48,133 nucleotides of DNA from Clostridia bacterium (GTDB lineage Bacteria > Bacillota > Clostridia > Peptostreptococcales > Caminicellaceae), in contig JAKSBP010000003.1 in NCBI GenBank assembly GCA_022361035.1, positions 1 through 48,133 on the forward strand. The letters are read 5' to 3'. Positions 32,734 through 39,227 of this stretch are shown piece after piece. The notes under the pieces are model-generated. The model had not been told where the DNA came from. It did no database searches and worked only from the letters and a program-made list of their open reading frames with translations. The position numbers were made by a program, and so were the translations under genes. The first letter of the stretch is position 1. Every line of letters begins with the position of its first letter.

Positions 32734-32903
32734 TGTGCACCTCCTAAATTACATCTAATTCTTTTAATAGCCTCCATATATGCATTAAAAGCATAAACAG
32801 CAGCTATTGCAGAACCTACCAAGGCTGTAAAAGCTACCTCGTTTTTACGCATTGAATCAACGCTTTCCTCATACTCTTCAAGGAGTATCTTTATTTTTGG
32901 CAT
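32727..32903 (-). CDS. small protein, 58 aa, coupled to the 32563 gene
   Basis: The frame runs from ATG 32903 to TAA 32727-32729. The N-terminal third is acidic and helical (ILLEEYEESVDSMRKNE), followed by a moderately hydrophobic helix (AFTALVGSAIAAVYAFNAYM) and a basic end (EAIKRIRCNLGGAHC). The upstream ribosome binding site is weak (AAAGAAA). Overlapping it at its start, another frame reads IADEYKQWHVRKNDDYKNIK and ends at TGA in the first codons of this gene, probably the 3' remnant of a lost gene. The coding overlap with the membrane protein gene suggests a functional pair, for example a two-component toxin/immunity or holin set; this is inference only. Confidence 0.55.
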   Translation of the reverse strand: MPKIKILLEEYEESVDSMRKNEVAFTALVGSAIAAVYAFNAYMEAIKRIRCNLGGAHC

Positions 32904-33084
32904 TTTCTTTTATATTTTTATAATCATCGTTTTTACGTACATGCCATTGTTTATATTCATCAGCAATTCTTTAATAATATCAATCTAAATAGAAATCTAT
33001 CTTATATGTATTTTATTTTGTCAACATTTCAGCGAATAGTAGTTATGTTCATTATTTTCTTGCCCTAGCTTTCTATTCTCAACC

Positions 33085-33105
33085 AACTGTAAAGTTTGCA
33101 ACATA
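33085..33105. repeat. cassette left-edge repeat, copy 1
   Basis: AACTGTAAAGTTTGCAACAT here matches AACTGTAAAATTTGCGACAT at 35472-35493 (two differences). It marks the outer left edge of the repeat-flanked cassette. Confidence 0.55.
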
Positions 33106-33108
33106 ACA

Positions 33109-33144
33109 ATACCGTAAAATTCGTTCCTGAATAATACGGTATTT
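33109..33144 (-). terminator. cassette terminator hairpin, copy 1
   Basis: AATACCGTA (33109-33117) and TACGGTATT (33136-33144), perfect 9-bp stem. The whole hairpin including its loop is shared, with one base difference, with 35518-35553. In both cassettes it follows the minus-strand gene. Confidence 0.6.
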
Positions 33145-33221
33145 TGAATACATCATTGCTTTTCCAATTGTGACATATTTTAAGAATAATGTGATACAGG
33201 AGCTGCCGATGAAAACTCTTA

Positions 33222-33416
33222 CTAATTTCTTCTCTTAAAAACTGCTATTGCTTCTCTACCATAGCCCTGTGCTCCACTTGTAGAAAAACAAGATACTAAT
33301 TCCCAACCTTGTTGTCCTAGTTTATTGAGTTCATGGTCAAAATCTTCTATTTCCAGTATCCCTCCCTGAAATCCCTTAAGTTTAATTTTAATAGTTTTAT
33401 ATTCCCACTTTTCCAA
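33222..33416 (-). CDS. DUF4177 domain protein
   Basis: The 64-residue product has the complete DUF4177 pattern: the opening strand WEYKTIKIKL, a charged helix FDHELNKLGQQGWELVS, and the closing strand EAIAVFKRR. The family is widespread, small, soluble and of unknown function. The start is ATG 33416, with GGAGGG 10 nt upstream. It is the cargo gene of a repeat-flanked cassette: the 166-bp repeat 33489-33654 with an extended -10 lies upstream and the hairpin 33109-33144 downstream, both shared with the cassette at 35472-35951, whose cargo is unrelated. Confidence 0.75.
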   Translation of the reverse strand: MEKWEYKTIKIKLKGFQGGILEIEDFDHELNKLGQQGWELVSCFSTSGAQGYGREAIAVFKRRN

Positions 33417-33488
33417 AATAAAACCCTCCTACTATTAGTTTCTATGAAGTAATAAATAACTTATATATGATAATACGTAATTCTATAC

Positions 33489-33654
33489 AACTACGTCTTA
33501 TCTACAAGGAAATTATAACATATCCATTGTACTGTGTGTTAGAGTATGGAACAACATGGTCGATTTCACTTATTTCAATACCGCATTATTCAGCTTTCAA
33601 GGTTCAATGTTGCTACTTCAGTGTTTCAATTAAGCATTAACCCATAAGTTAACG
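33489..33654 (-). repeat. 166-bp cassette repeat, copy 1, with promoter
   Basis: About 92 percent identical by eye to 35786-35951. On the minus strand it ends with TGTTATAAT (-10 TATAAT at 33512-33517 with the extended-10 TG), so it probably supplies the promoter for the cargo gene. Upstream of this it contains TTGAACCTTGAAAGCTGAAT, which resembles the GAAAACTGAA box I know from rRNA-operon spacers of Firmicutes. The rest of the gap 33417-33954 holds no convincing gene. Confidence 0.8.
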
Positions 33655-33954
33655 TTTATTTACATGGTGTAAAAAAATATTTTCAATTAGTTTAATAATC
33701 GGTTAACATAATTTGTTTGGGTTTTTCTATTTTTAACTTTTACTAACACAACCATGTAACTTAATGAATATATAGATAGTGGGAAAAGCTGTAAAGATAC
33801 TTTTCCTAGTTTGAAATAAAAAATATAGAAATAATAAAGGTGACCTCCTATTTCAGCTAGACTTATTTCGAGCAACAGAGCCTCTTATCAATGAGCAGGT
33901 AGCTCGCTTAAGTTTAATAGTAACAGTTAGTAAAAATTTTGAAAGGATATTATA

Positions 33955-34524
33955 ATGATAGAAAAAAAGAGTGAAGATAGCCAACAATTTCATGTCTACC
34001 TTAATAAAAAAGGAGAAATAGTAGATTATACTGATATTCAATTTGAAGAAAAAATTGAATGCAATCGTATAATTAAGTTCTGTTGTATAAGTACAGTACC
34101 TGATGGATTCATTCTTGATTTTAATCCTAGAAACTTTGCAATTTGTCTTGATACTAGTGAGCTAAGCTGTTATCTTGAAACGAAAACTACTACGTGTGAA
34201 GTTACTGATCCTTGCTATGGAACTTTAAAATGCCCCGTCGATATACAGGCAGTTCGTCTTGTAGGATGTTCAAGACTATTAGTCAATTATGGACATATAA
34301 CGCCTATTTCCGGATTAGGATCTACAAAATGCTCAATCTGTTGTAATACAACTACATGTGTCAATCAAGTAATTGGTTTCACCTGTGATAAAACACTTTG
34401 TGAACCTTGCTTTGACATCTTTGGTTCCGCAATTAGTTTTTCCATCACAACCGATAACTGTGGTCGACAAGCTGTAGTAGTAGAGTTTTTTGCTTTTGTA
34501 GAATTTATTGAATCCGATTGCTAA
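33955..34524 (+). CDS. cysteine-rich protein, 189 aa, possibly spore or surface associated
   Basis: The product has 19 or so cysteines, many in pairs and clusters (IKFCCIS, CSICCNTTTC, CDKTLCEPCF, ending ESDC), and alternates beta-like hydrophobic stretches (AVRLVGCSRLLVNYGHITPI, GSAISFSITTDNCG, QAVVVEFFAFVEF). There is no signal peptide or membrane helix. Such composition is usual for spore-coat or exosporium proteins of Clostridia, and the general build (strands ending in a Phe/Val-rich edge) is similar to the DUF4489-like protein at 17811, but I cannot align them with confidence. GAAAGGAT precedes the ATG, and a terminator follows. Confidence 0.6.
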   Translation: MIEKKSEDSQQFHVYLNKKGEIVDYTDIQFEEKIECNRIIKFCCISTVPDGFILDFNPRNFAICLDTSELSCYLETKTTTCEVTDPCYGTLKCPVDIQAVRLVGCSRLLVNYGHITPISGLGSTKCSICCNTTTCVNQVIGFTCDKTLCEPCFDIFGSAISFSITTDNCGRQAVVVEFFAFVEFIESDC

Positions 34525-34535
34525 GCTAAAATAAA

Positions 34536-34576
34536 TGAAAATATCCCTTCGGAAGTAGAGATGGAGGGATTTTTCT
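34536..34576 (+). terminator. terminator after the 33955 gene
   Basis: AAATATCCCT pairs with AGGGATTTTT at the end; the stem is followed by TTTTTCTAC. It lies about 15 nt after the stop codon. Confidence 0.6.
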
Positions 34577-34590
34577 ACATATACTCTTAA

Positions 34591-34769
34591 TATAGATGTG
34601 TGATAGAGAAAGTTAACTTACTACAGCAGCCACAGAGAATCCTTTAGGCTCATGCTATAAATCTGTTTATAGATAAGCAATAGAAGGTAAAACAGATTCA
34701 TAAAAATCGCTCTAAAGGAAACCTCAGTGGCTGCTTTCGTTTATTAAATTTGTAAGTCACACATCCATA
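34591..34769. mobile_element. MITE copy B (inverted relative to A and C)
   Basis: The 179-bp element runs from TATAGATGTGTGATAGAG to GTAAGTCACACATCCATA. It is the reverse complement of copies A and C. The two halves pair over most of the length (GCAGCCAC...AAATCTGTTT with AAACAGATT...GTGGCTGC), so as RNA or single-stranded DNA it folds into one long hairpin. No coding frame. It sits directly behind the terminator of the 33955 gene. Confidence 0.85.
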
Positions 34770-34800
34770 ACATTAGAGAGTTTACAGCATCACATAGATT

Positions 34801-34941
34801 CTATTTAGCTGGATTATAATGTTTTTCATAAGCCCTGATAATTTGCCTTTTAATATATCGTATAGACGTTTTAGGCGACCACTCAAAATCAAACTCCGTA
34901 GTTTCTTCACTAAATGGTCTTCCAACTTTTTTTAGCTTCAA
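34801..34941 (-). pseudogene. gene remnant, C-terminal fragment of an unknown basic protein
   Basis: The minus frame from TTG 34941 to TAG 34801 reads 46 residues including KKVGRPFSEETTEFDFEW and YIKRQIIRAYEKHYNP, clearly protein-like, but it has no ribosome binding site and is preceded by a stop. It is probably the end of a gene removed by insertion or deletion around 34945. It might alternatively be a free-standing small gene. Confidence 0.35.
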
Positions 34942-35042
34942 TACTTACAAAGCTATGTTCTAAATCAAAGGAAAAAATAGTTTACCATGTAACAGGATAT
35001 CATCTACATTCATATCATGTCTATGGGAAAGGAGGGGAAAAA

Positions 35043-35231
35043 ATGCGTTTATCTTATATTACTGCAACAGGCACTAAATCTGTATATATTACACCGTCAA
35101 CCTCTAATGACGAACCTATAGAAGTTAAAGCAGGAACTACATTAGCTTTCCATCATACATCTGACTTTGTAATAAACGGTGAAGCTAAGATTGTTACAGA
35201 TGCAGGTACAGTTGTTTATACTAAGAATTAA
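35043..35231 (+). CDS. small beta-rich protein, 62 aa
   Basis: I start at ATG 35043, with AAAGGAGGGG 5-6 nt upstream; the longer frame to 34914 crosses a gene remnant and has no start signal. The product is soluble and beta-rich (SYITATGTKSVYITPST, IEVKAGTTLAFHHTSDFVI, AKIVTDAGTVVYT). This resembles one beta-barrel or cupin-like sheet, and similar short proteins are found in Firmicutes near spore genes, but I cannot name a family. It is monocistronic on the plus strand; IS debris follows immediately. Confidence 0.6.
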   Translation: MRLSYITATGTKSVYITPSTSNDEPIEVKAGTTLAFHHTSDFVINGEAKIVTDAGTVVYTKN

Positions 35232-35234
35232 ATA

Positions 35235-35309
35235 CTATTTAATTTCTAAGTCTAATCGTTCTTCTATTACAGCTTGTAATACATTTTTTACTACTAAATT
35301 AAAACTACC
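35235..35309 (-). pseudogene. short coding remnant (transposase-like end)
   Basis: A minus-strand frame of 25 codons reads VVKNVLQAVIEERLDLEIK and stops at 35235. It has no start and adjoins the IS3-type left end at 35316, so it is probably debris of an older insertion. Confidence 0.25.
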
Positions 35310-35315
35310 CGTTTA

Positions 35316-35430
35316 ATGGTATGATACTTCCAAAGTGGACAGTTTAATTAATTAAAATTAGATTGTTTACTTGGAGGTATTTTTTTATGGGTAGAAGCTC
35401 AAAATTAAGTAAAGAGTTAAAAGTCTTCCT
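35316..35430 (+). mobile_element. IS3-family left-end remnant with the start of orfA
   Basis: TGGTATGATACTTCCAAAGT followed by GGACAG looks like an IS3-type terminal region. An AGGAGG-like TTGGAGG then precedes ATG 35387, which opens MGRSSKLSKELK, typical of the first residues of an IS3/IS150 OrfA. The frame is lost within 15 codons, and no further transposase sequence is seen. Confidence 0.5.
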
Positions 35431-35471
35431 GTGGTCCTATCAAAAAATTGATTTTAATAGGCCCTAAGTTT

Positions 35472-35493
35472 TAACTGTAAAATTTGCGACATA
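35472..35493. repeat. cassette left-edge repeat, copy 2
   Basis: AACTGTAAAATTTGCGACAT matches 33085-33105 with two differences. Here 25 extra bases lie between it and the hairpin. Confidence 0.5.
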
Positions 35494-35517
35494 GTACTCT
35501 TTGCTCATTCATATAAA

Positions 35518-35553
35518 AATACCGTAAAATTCGTTTCTGAATAATACGGTATT
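35518..35553 (-). terminator. cassette terminator hairpin, copy 2
   Basis: AATACCGTA/TACGGTATT stem, the same hairpin as 33109-33144. On the minus strand TACGGTATTTTT follows the stem, so it should terminate the cargo gene 35761-35588. Confidence 0.65.
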
Positions 35554-35587
35554 TTAAATGTATAATGTGCTTTAAAATTATTTTCCA

Positions 35588-35761
35588 TTACTTGTTATCT
35601 AGTTTTTTATCAAGTTGATTTAATTTGAGTTCAATTTCTTGCAGATGCAATTTTAATATATCAATTTTATCTCCAAGCTTCTTAATGTCTCTAGGTACTT
35701 GGAAAGTAACCTTGTAAATCAAATAACCTATCAAAAATATTATTAAAACCATTATTTCCAT
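35588..35761 (-). CDS. small membrane-anchored coiled-coil protein, 57 aa
   Basis: I start at ATG 35761, with GAGGAG 7 nt upstream; the frame to 35776 reads through that site. The product has one N-terminal membrane helix (MEIMVLIIFLIGYLIYKV) followed by a charged heptad-like helix (IDILKLHLQEIELKLNQLDK). This is the cargo of the second repeat-flanked cassette: the 166-bp repeat 35786-35951 with its extended -10 lies immediately upstream, and the shared terminator hairpin lies downstream. No sequence similarity to the cargo of cassette 1 (DUF4177) is visible. Confidence 0.65.
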   Translation of the reverse strand: MEIMVLIIFLIGYLIYKVTFQVPRDIKKLGDKIDILKLHLQEIELKLNQLDKKLDNK

Positions 35762-35785
35762 CTGAATTCTCCTCATTATATTCTA

Positions 35786-35951
35786 AACTACCTCTTACCT
35801 ACAAGGAAATTATAACATATCCATTGTACTGTGTGTTAGAGTATGGAACAACATGGTGGATTTCACTTATTTCAATACTGGGTTATTCAGTTTTCAAGGT
35901 TCAATGTTGCTACTTCGGTGTTTCAATTAAGCATTAATCCATAATTTAGCG
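35786..35951 (-). repeat. 166-bp cassette repeat, copy 2, with promoter
   Basis: Same length and order as 33489-33654. It begins 3 nt after the stop codon of the next upstream gene (35954) and ends about 25 nt before the cargo start, so the boundary with coding DNA is sharp. On the minus strand it contains TTGAACCTTGAAAACTGAAT and TGTTATAAT. Confidence 0.8.
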
Positions 35952-35953
35952 TA

Positions 35954-36208
35954 TTAAATGCTTTCTAACCGCTCTTTTAAGTTCTCCATGTGTTCTTTTA
36001 AAACATCTAATACTTTGTTTTTTATTTCAGTGTTCATATTGAATTCTGCCGATTCAATCACTCCATAGGGCATAGATTTAAATATATATTTTGATTCTCT
36101 CTTTATTACCTTTCCTGTCCAAGTTCTTTCAGCATTCCATATGAATGATGCTAGTTCATCTATTTCTTTTTTTATCCTGTTGGCTTCATTTAAATTCTCA
36201 ATCTTAAT
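35954..36208 (-). CDS. soluble helical protein without a standard start codon
   Basis: A clean coding frame without ATG, GTG or TTG near its beginning. It is open from GTT 36241, just after the stop of the upstream gene, and ends at TAA 35954. AAAGGGGAG is followed by ATT ATT ATT AAG, so translation may begin at an ATT (36208 with 6-nt spacing; 84 aa), or the start codon was lost by mutation. The product is hydrophilic: RIKKEIDELASFIWNAERTW, an amphipathic middle, MPYGVIESAEFNMNTEIKNK and KEHMENLKERLESI. No family recognised. It forms a unit with the 36443-36249 gene (gap 40 nt) and abuts the cassette repeat. Confidence 0.5.
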   Translation of the reverse strand: MKIENLNEANRIKKEIDELASFIWNAERTWTGKVIKRESKYIFKSMPYGVIESAEFNMNTEIKNKVLDVLKEHMENLKERLESI

Positions 36209-36248
36209 AATAATCTCCCCTTTCCTATATGTAACCTCAACTTAATTC

Positions 36249-36443
36249 TTAGACTAGGCTTCCATCAACCAATACTAAATACGGCTCATTTTGTAGTGTG
36301 CATTCATCAAATTCTTTAATGGCTTCTGTTTTACAAATACTTAAAAGCTTTTCCTTGGCTTCTTCCTTCGTTATTAAGTCAGGCGTTTTGCCTTCTTCCA
36401 TGTCCGCAACCGTTTCATCATAAATAGGTTCTTTTCTCTCCAT
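36249..36443 (-). CDS. small acidic protein, 64 aa
   Basis: I start at ATG 36443, which has GGAGG 8 nt upstream. The product is soluble and acidic (ERKEPIYDETVADMEEGK, ITKEEAKEKLLSICKTEAI, EPYLVLVDGSLV). The build, a leading loop, a Lys/Glu-rich helix and a short strand at the end, is common in small uncharacterised proteins of mobile regions. The following gene on the same strand (35954-36208) is probably co-transcribed. Confidence 0.55.
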   Translation of the reverse strand: MERKEPIYDETVADMEEGKTPDLITKEEAKEKLLSICKTEAIKEFDECTLQNEPYLVLVDGSLV

Positions 36444-36565
36444 GTTTATCACCTCCGCTAAGGCTCAATTTAGTAAACATTCTTAAATAAACATGTAAAT
36501 TAACAATTATAAACTCTATAGCATATCATGTAATAAATGCAAAACAGTAATAAGGAGGCAATTTT

Positions 36566-36916
36566 ATGAGAAGTACAACTCAAATACCCCCAGACATTTT
36601 AGCAACAGCTAAAAAACTTTATCCCTATGCGACACTTCCAAATAAGCCAGGGGAAGGAATAGCTGTAGCCAGCTATTTTATAGGTGACCAATTAAAAGAT
36701 ATTATTTATTATTTTGCTACGGTCAGAGCTAATGATGGTAAATATTACTTGGTGTATAATTATGTTGAAGATTCACTTACCGATCTTTTGAAAACAAACA
36801 TTGCCTTACAGTCTCCTTTTCAATATAAGATATGGGATGAAAATGGTGTCATTCGTCAATGGACTGCTGGACAAAACTATCTTTGGCCTACTGGTCAACA
36901 AAATTATCTTTATTAA
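36566..36916 (+). CDS. hypothetical protein, 116 aa
   Basis: The start is ATG 36566 with AAGGAGG 8 nt upstream. The product is soluble: an N-terminal helix (PPDILATAKKLYPYATLP), a beta-rich middle with many Tyr (KDIIYYFATVRANDGKYYLV, YNYVEDSL), and a Trp/Gln-rich end (GVIRQWTAGQNYLWPTGQ). There is no signal peptide. It is a separate plus-strand unit inside the island; a weak hairpin (AAAGG/CCTTT) with T follows the stop. No family recognised. Confidence 0.6.
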   Translation: MRSTTQIPPDILATAKKLYPYATLPNKPGEGIAVASYFIGDQLKDIIYYFATVRANDGKYYLVYNYVEDSLTDLLKTNIALQSPFQYKIWDENGVIRQWTAGQNYLWPTGQQNYLY

Positions 36917-36991
36917 AAAGGTCGCTTTTGTGGCCTTTCATTTTTTCGATTTGCACCAACTTCTAAGCCAGTCATCATAAAATATTCCATC

Positions 36992-37126
36992 CTACTCAAC
37001 CCCCTCACCTTCTTTTAACAGTTTGTCTACATGAGCAATCCAACAGCTTTCTCCGCCCATTGCTGCCATAAAATATTCTCTAGCTTCTTTTAAGAACTCC
37101 ACTAAATCACGAGTTAATGTAGACAC
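36992..37126 (-). CDS. small phage-type protein or fragment, 44 aa
   Basis: The frame runs from GTG 37126 to TAG 36992-36994. The product reads as a helix-rich piece, LTRDLVEFLKEAREYF, then MAAMGGESCWIAHVDKLLKE. It resembles the C-terminal part of small prophage proteins by general look. The start signal is weak, so it may be the remnant of a longer gene. It is too short for the usual cut-off and lies between the 36566 gene and the membrane-protein array. Confidence 0.35.
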   Translation of the reverse strand: MSTLTRDLVEFLKEAREYFMAAMGGESCWIAHVDKLLKEGEGVE

Positions 37127-37182
37127 TTCATGTTTTTTCTAATATAATTAAGCTGTTATTATATTGAAAGGATGTATACTAC

Positions 37183-37452
37183 ATGAAATTTCTACTTTTA
37201 CTATTAGCTGCTTGTATCCCAACTATCATTTTCTATTTTCTTGATAAAATCTTTAATTTTAAAGTGAAATTAATAAAATTATTTAAATCAATTGATGCAT
37301 ATACAACTGCTATGTTAGTTGTTTACAAAATATCTTATATCTTATTTGCAATATTTCTTTCCTTAACTGATAATACTCATTTAATAGCCTTGTTATCTTC
37401 TCCTATTTTTTTATATCATTACTTAATTCATATTCCACAAGAATTACGGTAA
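37183..37452 (+). CDS. small membrane protein, array family member 1
   Basis: An 89-residue member of the paralogous family that recurs up to 43248. Family pattern: an N-terminal hydrophobic helix, the loop FLDKIFNFKVKLIKLFKS (family [FL]-[DNE]-K-x-[FL]-x-[YFL]-K-x-K-[LV]-I-K), two more hydrophobic segments, and the ending YLIHIPQELR. AAAGGATG precedes the ATG. About three membrane helices are predicted, with the Lys-rich loop in the cytoplasm. The function is unknown; families of small divergent membrane proteins in arrays are often immunity proteins against bacteriocins or toxins, an inference only. Confidence 0.6.
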   Translation: MKFLLLLLAACIPTIIFYFLDKIFNFKVKLIKLFKSIDAYTTAMLVVYKISYILFAIFLSLTDNTHLIALLSSPIFLYHYLIHIPQELR

Positions 37453-37534
37453 TATTCTATTTAGTTATTTAATGTATTTCATTGTACTTATCTGTGATAT
37501 AATGATAGTTGTATTACTTTTAAGGAGCGATCTT

Positions 37535-37792
37535 ATGTCACCAGTTTATTTATCAGCTTTTACAATCTCATGGATCATAAAGCACACTTGTTATAAAATT
37601 TTATATGAAAATTATGGTGCTAAATCAGTTAGAGACTTTACTATTTTTAGTATTTTTTTAGGTGTCTCTGTTTTGTTCTATAATTGGAAAATACAATCAA
37701 AAGATATATTGTTTCATATTTTAAATGGCCTTGCTTGGGGATTTATGTGTATCAATGTAGATATTGAGTCTTTAAAGCGTAACAAGCTCTAA
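37535..37792 (+). CDS. small membrane protein, 85 aa, not of the main array family
   Basis: I start at ATG 37535, with AAGGAGC 6-7 nt upstream; the longer frame to 37472 crosses this site. The product has a first semi-polar helix (PVYLSAFTISWIIKHTCY), a basic loop (YENYGAKSVRD), a hydrophobic helix (FTIFSIFLGVSVLFYNW) and a last helix (ILNGLAWGFMCINV). It lies between array members 1 and 2 on the same strand. There is no PxxLR ending and no recognised family. Confidence 0.5.
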   Translation: MSPVYLSAFTISWIIKHTCYKILYENYGAKSVRDFTIFSIFLGVSVLFYNWKIQSKDILFHILNGLAWGFMCINVDIESLKRNKL

Positions 37793-37871
37793 CTAGCAAT
37801 TTAATCTAAAATTTTAATCTTATTTAGGTTATAATTTATTTTGACACCAATTGAAAGGTTGTGTAACATAT

Positions 37872-38134
37872 ATGAACTTTTTAAAACTAATCTGCCTTCC
37901 TTTATTACTGTCTTATCACTATACTTTCTAAATAGGATTACTGATTATAAATCATATTTTATCAAGCTATCTAAATCCATTTTCATATATAAAGGAATAT
38001 TATTTATATTAACAACAATTTTTTTTACTGTTTATACATTTAAATTTCATAAAAATATTTTCCTTGAACCTTTAAGATTATCAGTTTTCTACTCCTATTT
38101 TTACTTAGTCTTTATCCCTAAAAACTTACGCTAA
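37872..38134 (+). pseudogene. array family member 2, frameshifted
   Basis: AAAGG is followed by ATG 37872, which opens MNFLKLICLP and then runs to a stop. In the next frame the family sequence continues: FITVLSLYFLNRITDYKSYF, then IKLSKS, two hydrophobic helices, and the ending YLVFIPKNLR. One T missing in a CCTTTATT stretch near 37902 explains the shift. The downstream 46 bp are repeated at 40220-40265. Confidence 0.6.
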
Positions 38135-38174
38135 CTACAACTTTTCTATGAAAGGTACCAGGTCTCCCCAGCAC
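38129..38174 (+). repeat. 46-bp direct repeat behind array member 2
   Basis: From the CGC-TAA end of member 2 through AGGTCTCCCCAGCAC. Repeated at 40220-40265 with about five differences, including the LR-stop codons. Confidence 0.65.
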
Positions 38175-38205
38175 TAAGTGCCTCCGTTACTCGGTCAGCA
38201 TCTTA

Positions 38206-38292
38206 CTACTTCACTTTATCTTTATATGTACTTCCTAATTTAGATACAATATCACCATTCACACATTTAATATTTATTTCAAAAAAATCTAG
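38206..38292 (-). pseudogene. short coding remnant
   Basis: A minus-strand frame without start reads FEINIKCVNGDIVSKLGSTY and KDKVK, ending at TAG 38206. Probably the 3' end of a lost gene. The rest of the gap 38135-38447 holds no gene except a TATAAT (about 38405) ahead of 38448. Confidence 0.25.
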
Positions 38293-38447
38293 TACTCATT
38301 AAATTGATAAATTTTTAAACTACTACAGTTAGGCATCTCATGTCATCTATCCTTTCTTGTTTACGTTAACCCTCAATTTTGTAGCTAAGCAATGTAAGAT
38401 ATGGTATAATATCCTATACAAATTTACTGTAGAGGAGTATACAAAAA

Positions 38448-38681
38448 GTGTTTAGAAAAATATTACATGTTTTATGTATTTTACTTTGTCTTTCTGGAGT
38501 TGTAATAGCAATTCTTCATCTTTTCACAAGTTTATCAATAAATACTACACTCCTATTTACATATAATGCTTTTTTTATTGCTTCTACTTGCTTTGCAGAA
38601 ATCAAGAAAAAGAATTATTTAAAGCTTTGTTTATATTTAATAGTTCCTATAATTCTCTATATAGTTATTATTATCTTTTAA
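38448..38681 (+). CDS. small membrane protein, 77 aa
   Basis: The start is GTG 38448, with AGAGGAG about 10 nt upstream and GGTATAAT some 40 nt further up as a -10. The product has three hydrophobic segments (ILHVLCILLCLSGVVIAIL, TTLLFTYNAFFIASTC, LCLYLIVPIILYIVIIIF) with a basic loop EIKKKNYLK before the last. It lacks the family ending PxxLR and differs from array members in sequence but matches them in size and location. Function unknown. Confidence 0.5.
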   Translation: MFRKILHVLCILLCLSGVVIAILHLFTSLSINTTLLFTYNAFFIASTCFAEIKKKNYLKLCLYLIVPIILYIVIIIF

Positions 38682-38713
38682 TCATTTTTCTACGTTAAGT
38701 CCTCAGTTAATAA

Positions 38714-38925
38714 CTAATTTACTTCTTCAAAGTGTTCTTTTAGTGTGTCTTCACATATTTCCATCCAGTCTAAATATCCTTCTTTTGTAGTTTCTAGTCT
38801 TATTTCTCCACCAATTAGCCTTGAATCAGATTCATCAAGTTCCCATGTACTACCTTCTTTTATAAGAACTACTTCATTATCAATTTCAAAACCATTTCCA
38901 ATTCTTCGATTTCTTTAGGATCCAT
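38714..38925 (-). pseudogene. frameshifted acidic soluble protein gene
   Basis: ATG 38925 opens MDPKEIEELEMVL and stops; an overlapping frame carries on with GFEIDNEVVLIKEGSTWELD, ESDSRLIGGEIRLETTKEGY and LDWMEICEDTLKEHFEEVN to TAG 38714. One frameshift near 38895 joins them to a protein of about 70 residues. The acidic, soluble character and the place among small membrane proteins would suit a cytoplasmic immunity protein; this is speculation. Confidence 0.5.
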
Positions 38926-38984
38926 CCCTAATCCTCGCTTTATGGTATAATATATTAGGCAAAGCATTGAATTGAGGTGTAATT

Positions 38985-39203
38985 ATGATTTACTTTTATC
39001 TTCTTTCTATTATCTGTCCATCTATTTCTATTGCTACTTTATATTTTATTAATAAAAAACTTCATTATAAATCAAAATTAATAAAGTGGCTTGGAAGTAG
39101 GGCAAGGTATCAGATAACAATTTTAACTTTGACCTTTTTTCCTGCTTTAGCACTGATTCTATTTGCTAATTTTTATCATCTTAATCCTGTGATTATTGCA
39201 TAA
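38985..39203 (+). CDS. small membrane protein, array family member 3, C-terminally short
   Basis: The family features at the start are clear: first helix, then YFINKKLHYKSKLIKWLGS, then a hydrophobic helix (LTLTFFPALALILFANFY). The last helix and the PxxLR ending are missing, and the frame stops after 72 residues, 20 nt before the ribosome binding site of member 4. It looks like a deletion between neighbours. TGAGGTG precedes the ATG, and GGTATAAT (about 38943) may be a promoter. Confidence 0.55.
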   Translation: MIYFYLLSIICPSISIATLYFINKKLHYKSKLIKWLGSRARYQITILTLTFFPALALILFANFYHLNPVIIA

Positions 39204-39227
39204 ATTTTCCTAAAGGAGTTTTTAATA

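Noticed and set aside
33687..34041. Two overlapping minus-strand ORFs of 62 codons upstream of the 33955 gene
   Set aside because: No start signals; composition is that of AT-rich random sequence (Phe/Tyr/Leu-rich), and the second lies antisense to the start of a real gene.
33085..35951. CRISPR array or integron attC interpretation of the paired repeats
   Set aside because: Only two units, 2.3 kb apart, each with a gene; there is no short regular repeat-spacer pattern and no integron integrase. A cassette with promoter and terminator fits better.
36913..36990. 25-codon minus-strand frame downstream of the 36992 gene
   Set aside because: Overlaps the end of the well-supported 36566 gene and has no start signal of its own.
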